From Paraurantiacibacter namhicola (lineage in GTDB: Bacteria > Pseudomonadota > Alphaproteobacteria > Sphingomonadales > Sphingomonadaceae): DNA of 64,000 nt. The notes beneath the pieces were generated by a model, which worked only from the letters and a program-made list of their open reading frames with translations, searched no databases and was not told the origin of the DNA. The stretch spans positions 2,279,001 to 2,343,000 of the forward strand of contig NZ_CP016545.1 in the NCBI RefSeq assembly GCF_001687545.1. Direction: 5' to 3'. Of this stretch, positions 28,253 through 36,383 are shown piece after piece. How positions within the stretch are numbered: position 1 is the first letter of the stretch; the number at the start of each line of letters is the position of its first letter. The position numbers were made by a program, and so were the translations under genes.

Positions 28253-29494
28253 TCAGTTGAGTTCCACCTGGCTAACGTTGTAGCCCACTTCGCGCAGCGC
28301 AGCGACGAGCTGGTCCAGCTGCTCGCGGTCGCGCGCCTCGCATTCGATGTCCGTGACAAGGCCCTTGGCAGGCAAGTCCGTGAAGATGCGCTGGTGGTAG
28401 ATTTCCAGGATGTTGACGTTGTGCGCCTGGAATTCGCGCATCACCTTGTACAGCGCGCCGGGCCGGTCCTGCAGGGTGATGCGCAGGCGCGCGATGCGGC
28501 CTGAGCGAGCAAGATCGCGCAGCAGCACATTGGCCAGCAGGCGCGTATCGATATTGCCGCCGCACAACACCAGCCCCAGCTTGCGCCCGGAAAAGCGTTC
28601 CGGCTGGGCCAGCACGGCAGCAAGGCCCGCAGCGCCCGCTCCTTCCACCACGGTCTTTTCGATCTGCAGCAGCAGCGCCACCGCCTTTTCAAGCGATGGC
28701 TCGTCCACCAGCAGGATCTCGTCCACCAGCTTCTCGATGATGCGGCCGGTAAAGTCGCCCGGCTTCTTCACGGCAATCCCTTCGGCCAGCGTGTCGCCGC
28801 CGCAAGGCAGGTCCTTGCCGGTCAGGCGGTCATACATGCTGGGGTAGAGTTTCGCCTGCACGCCCACCAGCTCGATGTCGGGCTTCAGCGCCCGTGCCGC
28901 CGTGCCCATGCCGCTCATCAACCCGCCGCCGCCGATGGGGACGACCAGCGTGTCGATCTCCCCGCAATCTTCCAGCATCTCCAGCGCCACCGTGCCCTGC
29001 CCGGCAGCGACATTGGGCTCGTCGAAGGGGTGGACGAAGGTCAGGCCCAGTTCCTGCTCCAGCTGGCGGGCATGGGCGTAAGCTTCGTCGAAAGTCTCGC
29101 CTTCCAGCACCACATTGCCGCCAACCTGCTCGGTCTGCATCACCTTCACCATCGGTGTGGTCTTGGGCATCACGATGGTGACCGGCACGCCCAGCCGCCG
29201 CCCGTGGTAACTGAGGCCCTGCGAATGGTTGCCCGCGCTGGCCGCAATCACGCCGCGCTCGCGCTGCGCCTTGTCCATCAGCAGCAGGGCGTTCAGCGCG
29301 CCGCGTTCCTTGTAAGCTGCCGTGAACTGCAGGTTCTCGAACTTCAGCCAGACATCCGTGCCCACGATGTTGGAAAGCGTCTGCGAATGCATGCAGGGCG
29401 TGCGCACCACCTGTCCGGCAATCCGCTCCGCAGCGGCGCGCACATCGTCCAGCGTTAGTTCGGGGGCCTGTTCGGGCGTCGTTCCGGTGTCCAT
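28253..29494 (-). CDS. ilvA: Threonine ammonia-lyase, ACT-domain containing
   Basis: PLP enzyme deaminating threonine to 2-oxobutyrate, first step of isoleucine synthesis or threonine breakdown. The 413-residue product has the PLP lysine in [10 protein letters not shown], the glycine loop IGGGGLMSG and a C-terminal ACT domain from about residue 335 ([17 protein letters not shown] then NILEIYHQR). The single short ACT-like domain matches the alphaproteobacterial/catabolic-like form and differs from E. coli IlvA, which has two. The start giving MDTGTTPEQ has GGGG upstream; an earlier ATG adds unconserved residues. Confidence 0.92.
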   Translation of the reverse strand: MDTGTTPEQAPELTLDDVRAAAERIAGQVVRTPCMHSQTLSNIVGTDVWLKFENLQFTAAYKERGALNALLLMDKAQRERGVIAASAGNHSQGLSYHGRRLGVPVTIVMPKTTPMVKVMQTEQVGGNVVLEGETFDEAYAHARQLEQELGLTFVHPFDEPNVAAGQGTVALEMLEDCGEIDTLVVPIGGGGLMSGMGTAARALKPDIELVGVQAKLYPSMYDRLTGKDLPCGGDTLAEGIAVKKPGDFTGRIIEKLVDEILLVDEPSLEKAVALLLQIEKTVVEGAGAAGLAAVLAQPERFSGRKLGLVLCGGNIDTRLLANVLLRDLARSGRIARLRITLQDRPGALYKVMREFQAHNVNILEIYHQRIFTDLPAKGLVTDIECEARDREQLDQLVAALREVGYNVSQVELN

Positions 29495-29613
29495 GGCCCC
29501 ACGCCCTAATCCGATTTCGCAGGCGAAGGAAAGCGCGGAGCGCGATGGCATTGCTTTAGCACGGGCAAGTCGGCAGGAAGCGGGCAGGTTTTCCAAGGGA
29601 CGTCACTCTCGCC

Positions 29614-31308
29614 ATGATCCGCAAGCTCCTCCTGTTTTTCGCCGCTATCGCCCTCGTCCCCGCGCCCGCCATGGCCGATACGCTGGTCGATAACATCAAC
29701 GGTATTTCCATCGACCGCGAGGGCAAGGTTACGCGCTTCGCCGCGCTGGTGTTCGACGAGAACGGCCGCATCGTGCAGATCCTGCAGATGGGCGATCCGC
29801 TGCCGCGCACCGAATACCGCGTGGACGGCGAAGGCCGCGTCATGGTGCCGGGCTTCATCGACGCGCATGGCCACGTGATGGGCCTTGGGATGGGATTGAT
29901 GGTGCTGGACCTGTCCGGGACGACCTCGCTGGAGGACGCGCTAGCCACCATCGCCGCTTATGCAGAGGCGAACCCTGGGCGCGCATGGATCATCGGGCGC
30001 GGCTGGAACCAGGAGAAATGGGGCCTTGGCCGCTATCCCACCGCTGCCGACCTCGACGCGGTGGTCGGCGACCGCCCCGTCTGGCTGGAGCGGGTGGACG
30101 GCCATGCCGGCTGGGCCAACAGCAGCGCGCTGGAAATTGCCGGCGTGACGGCCAGCACGACCTCCCCCGAAGGCGGGCGCATAGAGCGGATTGCAGGTAG
30201 CAAGGCGCCCGAGGGCGTGCTGGTGGATGCCGCCATGCCGCTGGTGGCGGACAAGGTGCCCGCATGGCGCGCGGACGAACGCGACGTGGCGTTGGCCAAG
30301 GCGCAGGACCTGCTCGTCAGCCAGGGGATCACCGCCATCGCGGATATGGGCACGAGCGTGGAGGACTGGATGACCTTCCGCCGCGCGGGCGATGACGGGC
30401 GGCTGGTCGTGCGCATCATGGCCTATGCCACCGGCGTGCCGGAAATGGTGCTGATCGGCGGCACGGGCCCCACGCGCTGGCTGTATGACGACCGGTTGCG
30501 GTTGAACGGCGTGAAGCTGTATCTCGACGGAGCGCTGGGCTCGCGCGGGGCGCTGCTGCTGGAAGATTATGAAGATGCGCCGGGCCAACGCGGCCTGCCG
30601 CTGATCGGCGGCACGGATTTGCGCAATTTCATGAGCCGCGCGGCGATGGACGGATACCAGGTGGCGATCCACGCCATCGGCACCGCCGCCAATCGTGAGG
30701 CGCTGGACGCCATCGAGGAGCTTGGCGCGACTTACACGACCGAGCAGCGCTGGCGCATCGAACACGCGCAGATCGTGCACCCCGACGATATCGTCCGCTT
30801 CGGCGAGCTGGGCGTCATCGCCAGCGTCCAGCCCGTGCACCAGACCTCCGACCGGCTGATGGCCGAGGCACGGCTGGGGCCGGACCGGCTGACCGGCGCC
30901 TATGCCTGGCGCAGCCTCGCCGCTGCCGGCGCGCCGCTGGCCTTCGGGTCCGACGTACCGGTGGAATTTCCCGATGTGATCGATGGCCTCGCGGTTGCCA
31001 TCAGCCGCACGGACAAGAGCGGCGAGCCCTTCGGCGGCTGGCGACCGGAAGAAACCGTCAGCCGCGAACAGGCGCTGGCTGGTTTCACCGCGGGTGCGGC
31101 CTGGGCTGGCTATGGTGACGGACGCTTCGGCCGGCTGGTGGTCGGCGAACGTGCGGACTTCGTCTTCCTTAGCGACGACCCGCTGATGGCCAGCGTCACC
31201 GACACGCGCGAGATTGCCGTGCTGGAGACATGGATCGGCGGCGTGAAAGTGTATGACGCCAATGGTGATGGCGCGGGTGAAGACGCGATGGCGGATGACG
31301 GGCGATAA
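29614..31308 (+). CDS. Exported YtcJ-like amidohydrolase (amidohydrolase_3)
   Basis: Metal-dependent hydrolase of the YtcJ/N-substituted formamide deformylase group, 564 residues, with a signal peptide (residues 1-21, ending PAMA). Metal ligands H85 and H87 lie in GFIDAHGH; further conserved stretches are KLYLDGALGSRGA, HAIGTAANREALDA, RIEHAQIVHP and the final GSDVPVE aspartate. The substrate is unknown; members act on diverse amides and the periplasmic location suggests a scavenging role. Monocistronic between ilvA and tatC, followed by a palindromic repeat. Confidence 0.9.
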   Translation: MIRKLLLFFAAIALVPAPAMADTLVDNINGISIDREGKVTRFAALVFDENGRIVQILQMGDPLPRTEYRVDGEGRVMVPGFIDAHGHVMGLGMGLMVLDLSGTTSLEDALATIAAYAEANPGRAWIIGRGWNQEKWGLGRYPTAADLDAVVGDRPVWLERVDGHAGWANSSALEIAGVTASTTSPEGGRIERIAGSKAPEGVLVDAAMPLVADKVPAWRADERDVALAKAQDLLVSQGITAIADMGTSVEDWMTFRRAGDDGRLVVRIMAYATGVPEMVLIGGTGPTRWLYDDRLRLNGVKLYLDGALGSRGALLLEDYEDAPGQRGLPLIGGTDLRNFMSRAAMDGYQVAIHAIGTAANREALDAIEELGATYTTEQRWRIEHAQIVHPDDIVRFGELGVIASVQPVHQTSDRLMAEARLGPDRLTGAYAWRSLAAAGAPLAFGSDVPVEFPDVIDGLAVAISRTDKSGEPFGGWRPEETVSREQALAGFTAGAAWAGYGDGRFGRLVVGERADFVFLSDDPLMASVTDTREIAVLETWIGGVKVYDANGDGAGEDAMADDGR

Positions 31309-31316
31309 TTTCTAGC

Positions 31317-31396
31317 TCGTCATCCCAGCGAAAGCTGGGATCTCTCGCCCCTCGCGCTTTACCCGAGAAAGAACCCAGCTTCCGCTGGGATGACGA
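31317..31396. repeat. Inverted-repeat intergenic element (GTCATCCCAGC type)
   Basis: Outer arms TCGTCATCCCAGC (31317-31329) and GCTGGGATGACGA (31384-31396) are perfect complements; each also forms its own smaller hairpin with CAGC/GCTG. Elements of this sequence are widespread between genes in alphaproteobacteria. It fills the gap between the convergent amidohydrolase and tatC genes. Confidence 0.75.
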
Positions 31397-32224
31397 TCAG
31401 TCGGTGGTTTTCGCCTCTGCCGAGGCTTCGTCCGCAGGCGCTGCCTCCGCCGGCTGCTCGCTGTCCGCGTCGCCTTTCCGCTCGCTGAAGCGCATCAGCA
31501 GCAGGCTTCCTTCGAACAGGAAAAGCAGCGGGATAGCGAGGAGCAGCTGCGATCCGGGATCGGGCGGCGTGATGATGGCCGCCACGGCGAACACCGCGAC
31601 GATGACATAACGCCGCGCGCCCGCCAGTTGCTGGCGGCTGACGATACCTGCGCGGTTCAGCAGCAGCAGCAACACCGGCAGCAGGAAGCTGAACCCGAAG
31701 GCCAGGATGAACTGCATCACCAGCCCGAGGTAATCGCCTGCCGCAGGCAGCGCCTCGATCTCCATTCCGCCGGCCTGCCCTTCAAAGCCCAGGAACCAGC
31801 GGAACGCGGTTGGCATCACGACGTAGTAAGCCAGCGCCCCGCCCAGCGTGAACAGGATCGGCGTTGCCAACAGGAACGGAAGGAAGGCCTTCTTCTCCTT
31901 CACATAAAGCCCCGGAGCGATGAAGGCCCATAGCTGGTTGGCGATGATCGGGAAGCTGACGAAGAAGCCGGCAAACAGCGCCACCTTCAGCTCCACGAAG
32001 AACACCTCGTACAGCTTGGTGAAGATCAGCTGGCCCTGCCCATCTGGAAAGGCATCCTTCAGCGGCTGGACCAGGAAGCCGAGGATGGGATCGGCAAAGA
32101 ACAGGCAGATCGAAAAGCCAACGACCAGCGCCAGTACGGCGCGCACCAGCCGTTTGCGCAGCTCCACCAGGTGATCGAGCAGCGGGGCCTGTGTCTCGTC
32201 AATATCGCTGATGCGCAGGGCCAT
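31397..32224 (-). CDS. tatC: TatC, twin-arginine translocase receptor
   Basis: Six-span inner-membrane protein that recognises twin-arginine signal peptides with TatB. The 275-residue product keeps LLDHLVELRKRL (15-26), the FxxxE-type periplasmic loop KLYEVFFVELKVALFAGFF, and YVKEKKAFLPF. The hydrophilic C-terminal tail (about 245-275) rich in Ala, Glu and Asp is longer than in E. coli. It lies 3 nt after tatB in a tatA-tatB-tatC order, last of a large minus-strand operon. Confidence 0.97.
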   Translation of the reverse strand: MALRISDIDETQAPLLDHLVELRKRLVRAVLALVVGFSICLFFADPILGFLVQPLKDAFPDGQGQLIFTKLYEVFFVELKVALFAGFFVSFPIIANQLWAFIAPGLYVKEKKAFLPFLLATPILFTLGGALAYYVVMPTAFRWFLGFEGQAGGMEIEALPAAGDYLGLVMQFILAFGFSFLLPVLLLLLNRAGIVSRQQLAGARRYVIVAVFAVAAIITPPDPGSQLLLAIPLLFLFEGSLLLMRFSERKGDADSEQPAEAAPADEASAEAKTTD

Positions 32225-32227
32225 GGC

Positions 32228-32668
32228 TCAGTCCTGCCCGTCCTGCGAGGAAAGCGGCAGTTCCGGCTCGTCCGAAGCAGGCGGCAATGGCTTCGCCGCC
32301 TTCGCGCGGCGCGAATCCGCAGCCGCGGCGTCTTCCGGCAGCCGGTCTTCGGGAGAAGTCCCGGCCTTGTCAGCGGCGGGAGCAGCAGGCCCGGGCAGCG
32401 CGCCAGTCGGTTCCATCTCCGCCGGGGCACCATCGGGATATTCGCGCATGATCTTCTCGTTCTGCGCTTTCCACTTCTGCTCCATTTCCTCCATTTCGGC
32501 ATTGCGCACCATGGCGTCGATCCCGGCGCGGAAATGGCCGGACAGCTTGCGGACCTTGCCGATCCACCGGCCAGCCGTGCGCATGGCACGCGGCATGTCC
32601 TTCGGGCCGATCACCACGATGGCGACCACCACGATCAGCAACAGCTCGAAGGCGCCGATGTCGAACAT
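32228..32668 (-). CDS. tatB: TatB, twin-arginine translocase subunit
   Basis: Single-span partner of TatC, 146 residues. The N-terminal segment MFDIGAFELLLIVVVAIVV runs to the GPKDMP hinge (about 21-26) and an amphipathic helix (MRTAGRWIGKVRKLSGHFR). The GPKDMP hinge and E8 near the membrane start mark TatB rather than TatA. The tail (about 75-146) is rich in Pro, Ala and Glu and poorly conserved. Placed between tatA and tatC. Confidence 0.95.
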   Translation of the reverse strand: MFDIGAFELLLIVVVAIVVIGPKDMPRAMRTAGRWIGKVRKLSGHFRAGIDAMVRNAEMEEMEQKWKAQNEKIMREYPDGAPAEMEPTGALPGPAAPAADKAGTSPEDRLPEDAAAADSRRAKAAKPLPPASDEPELPLSSQDGQD

Positions 32669-32721
32669 GCAAATGTGCTCCGGGCGCGAGCCGGGCTGCG
32701 CGGGGCAACCCGGTCAGGAAA

Positions 32722-32982
32722 TCAGCTTTCGGTGGTCTTGTCCGCCGCCGGCTGCGGATCGGCGGCGGCCTGCGAGGCCGGCTTTGCCTCGTGGTGCGGC
32801 CCCTCGATCCGGGCGGAGTCAGGCTTGTCGGAGGAGCCCCCGGCCTCCTCTTCCTTCATGCCCTTCTTGAAGCTGGAAATGCCCTTGCCGAAATCGCCCA
32901 TCATTTCGGAAATCCGCCCGCGTCCGAACAGGACGAGGACCAGGATCGCAACGATGATGAGCTGTGGCCAACCGATGCCCAT
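32722..32982 (-). CDS. tatA: TatA, twin-arginine translocase pore subunit
   Basis: Small 86-residue protein forming the Tat channel. Membrane helix [15 protein letters not shown] (5-19), FGRGRI hinge and amphipathic helix ([18 protein letters not shown], 25-42) are typical. The polar C-terminal tail (GGSSDKP then alternating Ala/Pro/Glu) has no fixed motif. First of the three tat genes, 59 nt after scpB. Confidence 0.95.
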   Translation of the reverse strand: MGIGWPQLIIVAILVLVLFGRGRISEMMGDFGKGISSFKKGMKEEEAGGSSDKPDSARIEGPHHEAKPASQAAADPQPAADKTTES

Positions 32983-33041
32983 GGGGTGTCTCTCTCAAAT
33001 AGCTTGCCGGCAATATAGGCGCTTTGCACGGCACTTGCCAG

Positions 33042-33692
33042 TCAGGACGCAGGCTCTTCGTCATCCAGGTCCGCACCGGACGCGTCTGTGTCCGTATCTT
33101 CCTCGGCGGTATCCCCTGCGTCGTCGCCCAGATCCGTATCGCCGATCAGGGCCCCATAGGCATCGTCCACCGGGTCGAGCAGGCCGGCGGCTTTCAATTC
33201 GTCGATCCCCGGCAGGTCGCGGCGCGATTCCAGGCCGAAATGGACGAGGAATTCCAGCGTCGTGGCGTAAATCAGCGGACGGCCTGGGACCTCGCGCCGC
33301 CCCGCTGCCCGCACCCATCCGGCCTCCATCAGCACGTCCAGCGTGCCCTTGGCGGTCTGCACGCCGCGGATCGCCTCGATCTCCGCACGGCTGACGGGTT
33401 CGTGATAGGCGATGATGGCCAGAACTTCCGTGGCCGCGCGGCTGAGGCGGCGGACCTGTTCCTTCTCTCGCCGCAGCAAATGCGCGAGGTCCGGCGCGGT
33501 CTGGAACTGCCAGCGCTTGGCGCGCTCCACCAGGTGCACGCCGCGCTTCGCATAATGCCCCTGCAATTCAGCCAGTGCGCCGCGGACATCCGCATCGCCG
33601 AGATGGGCGGAAAGCTGCTCCGCCGTCAGCGGCTCTTCTGCTGCAAACAGGGCCGCTTCCACCGCGCGCAGAAGGTCGTCTGCTTCCGTCAT
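33042..33692 (-). CDS. scpB: ScpB, segregation and condensation protein
   Basis: Kleisin-associated subunit of the SMC-ScpAB condensin. The 216-residue product has the two winged-helix units: LLRAVEAALFAAEEPLTAE near the start and ATEVLAIIAYHEPVSRAEIE with GVQTAKGTLDVL in the second. The tail (about 185-216) is very acidic (DTAEEDTDTDASGAD) and unconserved. Its ATG overlaps the scpA stop (ATGA), so the pair is translationally coupled. Confidence 0.95.
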   Translation of the reverse strand: MTEADDLLRAVEAALFAAEEPLTAEQLSAHLGDADVRGALAELQGHYAKRGVHLVERAKRWQFQTAPDLAHLLRREKEQVRRLSRAATEVLAIIAYHEPVSRAEIEAIRGVQTAKGTLDVLMEAGWVRAAGRREVPGRPLIYATTLEFLVHFGLESRRDLPGIDELKAAGLLDPVDDAYGALIGDTDLGDDAGDTAEEDTDTDASGADLDDEEPAS

Positions 33693-34507
33693 CGGGCCGC
33701 GCCCTTGCGCAGGTGCAGCGGGCCGAAGGTTTCCTCCTGCCGCATCTCCGCCTTACCGAGCCGGGCAAGCTCCAGCGCCGCGACGAAGCTGGATGCGAGC
33801 GCCGAACGCTTCAGGCGCGGGTCCGCCTCGCGCGGCAGGAAATCGCGCAGTTCCATCCAGTTGAGGCTGACGCCCAGCATGGAGGAGACCCGGTCCAAGG
33901 CCGAATCAAGCGTCATCACGGGGCGTTCGCGCACCATGTGGACAACCGGCTCGTTACGAAGCTGCACGTCGCCATAGCCGCGCACTAGCTGGTACCAGTC
34001 GCACTGCCAGGCGCGCACCTTCTCGACGCGCAGCCCCTCCGGCGCGCCGCGCAGGAAGACATCGCGCCCAACTCGGTCCCGCGCCAGCAGCCGCGCCGCC
34101 GCTTCCCGCATCGCGCCGAGGCGTTGCAGGCGCAACTGCAGCCGCAGGGCCAGTTCCTCGGGGCTGGGATCCTCCTGCTCTTCCTTCGGCAGCAGCATCG
34201 CGGATTTGAGGTAAGCCAGCCACGCCGCCATCACGAGGTAATCGGCAGCAATTTCCAGCTTCAGCGCCTCGGCCGTGTCGATGTAGTCGAGGTACTGGTC
34301 GACCAGCGCCAGGATGGAGATCTGGCGCAGATCCACCTTCTGACGCCGTGCGAGGTCGAGCAGCAGGTCGAGCGGGCCTTCCCAGCCATCCAGCTCAAGG
34401 TAGAGCGCGCTGTCATCGGTCGGCGCGGAGGCGGGGCCGGCCCAGTCGTCGCCGTCCTGCGTCGCAGGCGCGGTGACATCGTCTAGCAGGAAGCCCTCAT
34501 CCGTCAT
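33689..34507 (-). CDS. scpA: ScpA, kleisin of the SMC-ScpAB condensin
   Basis: Bridges the SMC heads in chromosome condensation. The 272-residue product shows the kleisin N-domain LELDGWEGPLDLLLDLAR (about 32-49) with VDLRQISILALVDQYLDYI, the central helix AADYLVMAAWLAYLKSAMLL and a C-terminal winged helix. The first 25 residues (DDVTAPATQDGDDW) are an acidic, variable extension. ATGA overlaps link it to nagZ upstream and scpB downstream. Confidence 0.95.
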   Translation of the reverse strand: MTDEGFLLDDVTAPATQDGDDWAGPASAPTDDSALYLELDGWEGPLDLLLDLARRQKVDLRQISILALVDQYLDYIDTAEALKLEIAADYLVMAAWLAYLKSAMLLPKEEQEDPSPEELALRLQLRLQRLGAMREAAARLLARDRVGRDVFLRGAPEGLRVEKVRAWQCDWYQLVRGYGDVQLRNEPVVHMVRERPVMTLDSALDRVSSMLGVSLNWMELRDFLPREADPRLKRSALASSFVAALELARLGKAEMRQEETFGPLHLRKGAAR

Positions 34508-35523
34508 GCGGCGGCCCCCTCGATGGCGAGCAGGCTGTCGCGCTTGGCCAGCAGCTCCGCCCTGTCGCCAGAGGCCGCATCCACCTGCGTCCCGGCGAGC
34601 GCGCGCTCCAGCCGCTCAGCAGTCTGGGTGGACATGGCGGGGCAGGCCTCGGCCAGGCCTTGCATGTCGTCCATCTTGCCCCAGCAATTCAGCACGATAT
34701 CGCAGCCTGCCGCCAGCGCGCGGGCGCCGCGCTCCGGCAGAGGGCCATCGAGCGCCTGCATGTCGATATCGTCCGTCAGCAGCAGCCCGTCGAACCCGAT
34801 CCGCCCGCGGATGATGTCGCGAATGACGGTCTCTGAAAGCGTCGCGGGATTATCCGCGTCCCATTCGGTGAAGATCAGGTGGCCGGTCATCCCGATGGGC
34901 GCGGAATTGAGCGCGGCGAAGGGCGCGATGTCGGTCTCCAGCTCCTCGGCAGAGGCGGTGACCGTGGGCAGTTCCTTGTGCGTGTCCACCGCGCTGCGTC
35001 CATGGCCCGGCATATGCTTGATGCAGCCCGCCACGCCGCCGCGCGCCAGCCCGTCCAGGATGGCGCGGCCCAATGCCGCCACGCGCTGCGATTCGCGGCC
35101 AAGCGCGCGGTCCCCGATCACGTCGTGCGCGCCCTCCTGCCGCACATCGAGCGGCGGGTGGTAATCGACGGTGATGCCCATGGCGGAAAGCTCCAGCGCG
35201 AGAGCGTGGGCGTTGACCCGCGCCGCTTCTATCGCGCTGGCGGGGGCGATCTCATACAGCCGGTCGAAAGCCTCGCCGGCCGGGTAATTGGTCCAGTTGG
35301 GCGCACGAAGACGGGCCACGCGGCCGCCTTCCTGGTCGATGGAGACCAACAGCTTGTCCCGCCCATGGAGCGCGCGCAAATCGTCCGTCAGGCGGCGCAG
35401 CTGCTGCGCGTCCACGCAATTCCTGCCGAACAGGATGTAGCCCGCCGGATCGGCCTCTGCGAAGAAAGCGCGCTCATCTTCCGTCAGGGCAGGACCGCTG
35501 GGAGAGAAGATGACCGGAAGCAT
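34504..35523 (-). CDS. nagZ: Beta-N-acetylhexosaminidase (family GH3, NagZ)
   Basis: Cytoplasmic glycosidase that removes GlcNAc from recycled peptidoglycan fragments. The 339-residue product has the GH3 signature IKHMPGHGRSAVDTH (Lys-His and the acid/base His loop of NagZ) and the nucleophile Asp in LLLTDDIDMQAL. Length matches E. coli NagZ (341). The start MLPVIFSPSG is chosen; earlier in-frame ATGs add unconserved residues, and no ribosome-binding site is strong. Overlaps scpA by 4 nt; 80 nt after the SPOR gene. Confidence 0.95.
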   Translation of the reverse strand: MLPVIFSPSGPALTEDERAFFAEADPAGYILFGRNCVDAQQLRRLTDDLRALHGRDKLLVSIDQEGGRVARLRAPNWTNYPAGEAFDRLYEIAPASAIEAARVNAHALALELSAMGITVDYHPPLDVRQEGAHDVIGDRALGRESQRVAALGRAILDGLARGGVAGCIKHMPGHGRSAVDTHKELPTVTASAEELETDIAPFAALNSAPIGMTGHLIFTEWDADNPATLSETVIRDIIRGRIGFDGLLLTDDIDMQALDGPLPERGARALAAGCDIVLNCWGKMDDMQGLAEACPAMSTQTAERLERALAGTQVDAASGDRAELLAKRDSLLAIEGAAA

Positions 35524-35603
35524 GGTGGCAGAGTCGCAATTTCGCCCGCCCTGCGCAAGGCGCGGGGCGGGCGAAAATGTGCAAAAACATGCGCGTGGCG
35601 CGG

Positions 35604-36380
35604 CTATTTGACCTGGCAGTCCCCGCCTTGGCCGCGCAGGGCCGTGCACAGCTTGCCGGCCGCGCTGCGGTCACCCGCGACAGCCTGCAGGGCATAGAGC
35701 GTGCCGCCATCGCGCTTCAGCTCCACGATGCGGTATTTCGCGCCGCTGAGCGCGCTGTAACGGCCGGAATAGGTGTTCCATGCGGCCTGCGCATTCTCGC
35801 GGCTGGAGAACGCCCCCAGCTGCACGCCGACACCACCGCTGGCAGATGCAGTGCCATTGGCAGACCCGGAGGCAGAAGCCGAGCCGGAGCCGGAGCCCGA
35901 CGCCGAACCACTGCCGGATGCGGCGCTGGAGCCGGAGCCCTGCGAACGGTCGATGCTGGGCGACGGGGCACTGCTGCCCACGCGGCCTTCGCGCTGTTCG
36001 CCTTCGCCAACGGCAAAGCTGGTATCGCCCGTGCCTTCGACCTGGCGGCCACCGGGATCTTCCGGCTTTTCCTTGTAATCGCCTTCGGGCGCCTCGATCG
36101 TGCTGCCGTCAGCCACCATTTCCGGGTCCGGGCGATCGCGGTTGAGCCACCAGATGCCGCCAATCAGCAGCAGCAGGGCCAGCAGGCCAAGCAGGGCATA
36201 GGCGATCAGGCGTGGCGTATCGTAGCCGTCCTCTTCCTCGTACTCGTCATCGCCTTCGAGCCAGGGCAGCGGCTCGTCCTCGTCGGTGAGGTCGAGCTCG
36301 TCACTATCGTCCAGTTCCAGGTCGTCTTCCTGGACCAGCTCGTGCTCTTCCAACCGATCGTCATCTTCCGGTCCGGCCAT
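35604..36380 (-). CDS. SPOR-domain membrane protein
   Basis: Type II membrane protein that targets the division site through denuded glycan. Of 258 residues, 1-54 are a strongly acidic cytoplasmic tail (runs of D/E), 58-80 a membrane segment (LIAYALLGLLALLLLIGGIWW), then a linker with Ser-Gly repeats (about 145-180) and a C-terminal SPOR domain with VQLGAFSSRENAQAAW and LYALQAVAG. It sits 3 nt after argS and upstream of nagZ, a conserved alphaproteobacterial order. Confidence 0.9.
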   Translation of the reverse strand: MAGPEDDDRLEEHELVQEDDLELDDSDELDLTDEDEPLPWLEGDDEYEEEDGYDTPRLIAYALLGLLALLLLIGGIWWLNRDRPDPEMVADGSTIEAPEGDYKEKPEDPGGRQVEGTGDTSFAVGEGEQREGRVGSSAPSPSIDRSQGSGSSAASGSGSASGSGSGSASASGSANGTASASGGVGVQLGAFSSRENAQAAWNTYSGRYSALSGAKYRIVELKRDGGTLYALQAVAGDRSAAGKLCTALRGQGGDCQVK

Positions 36381-36383
36381 GTC

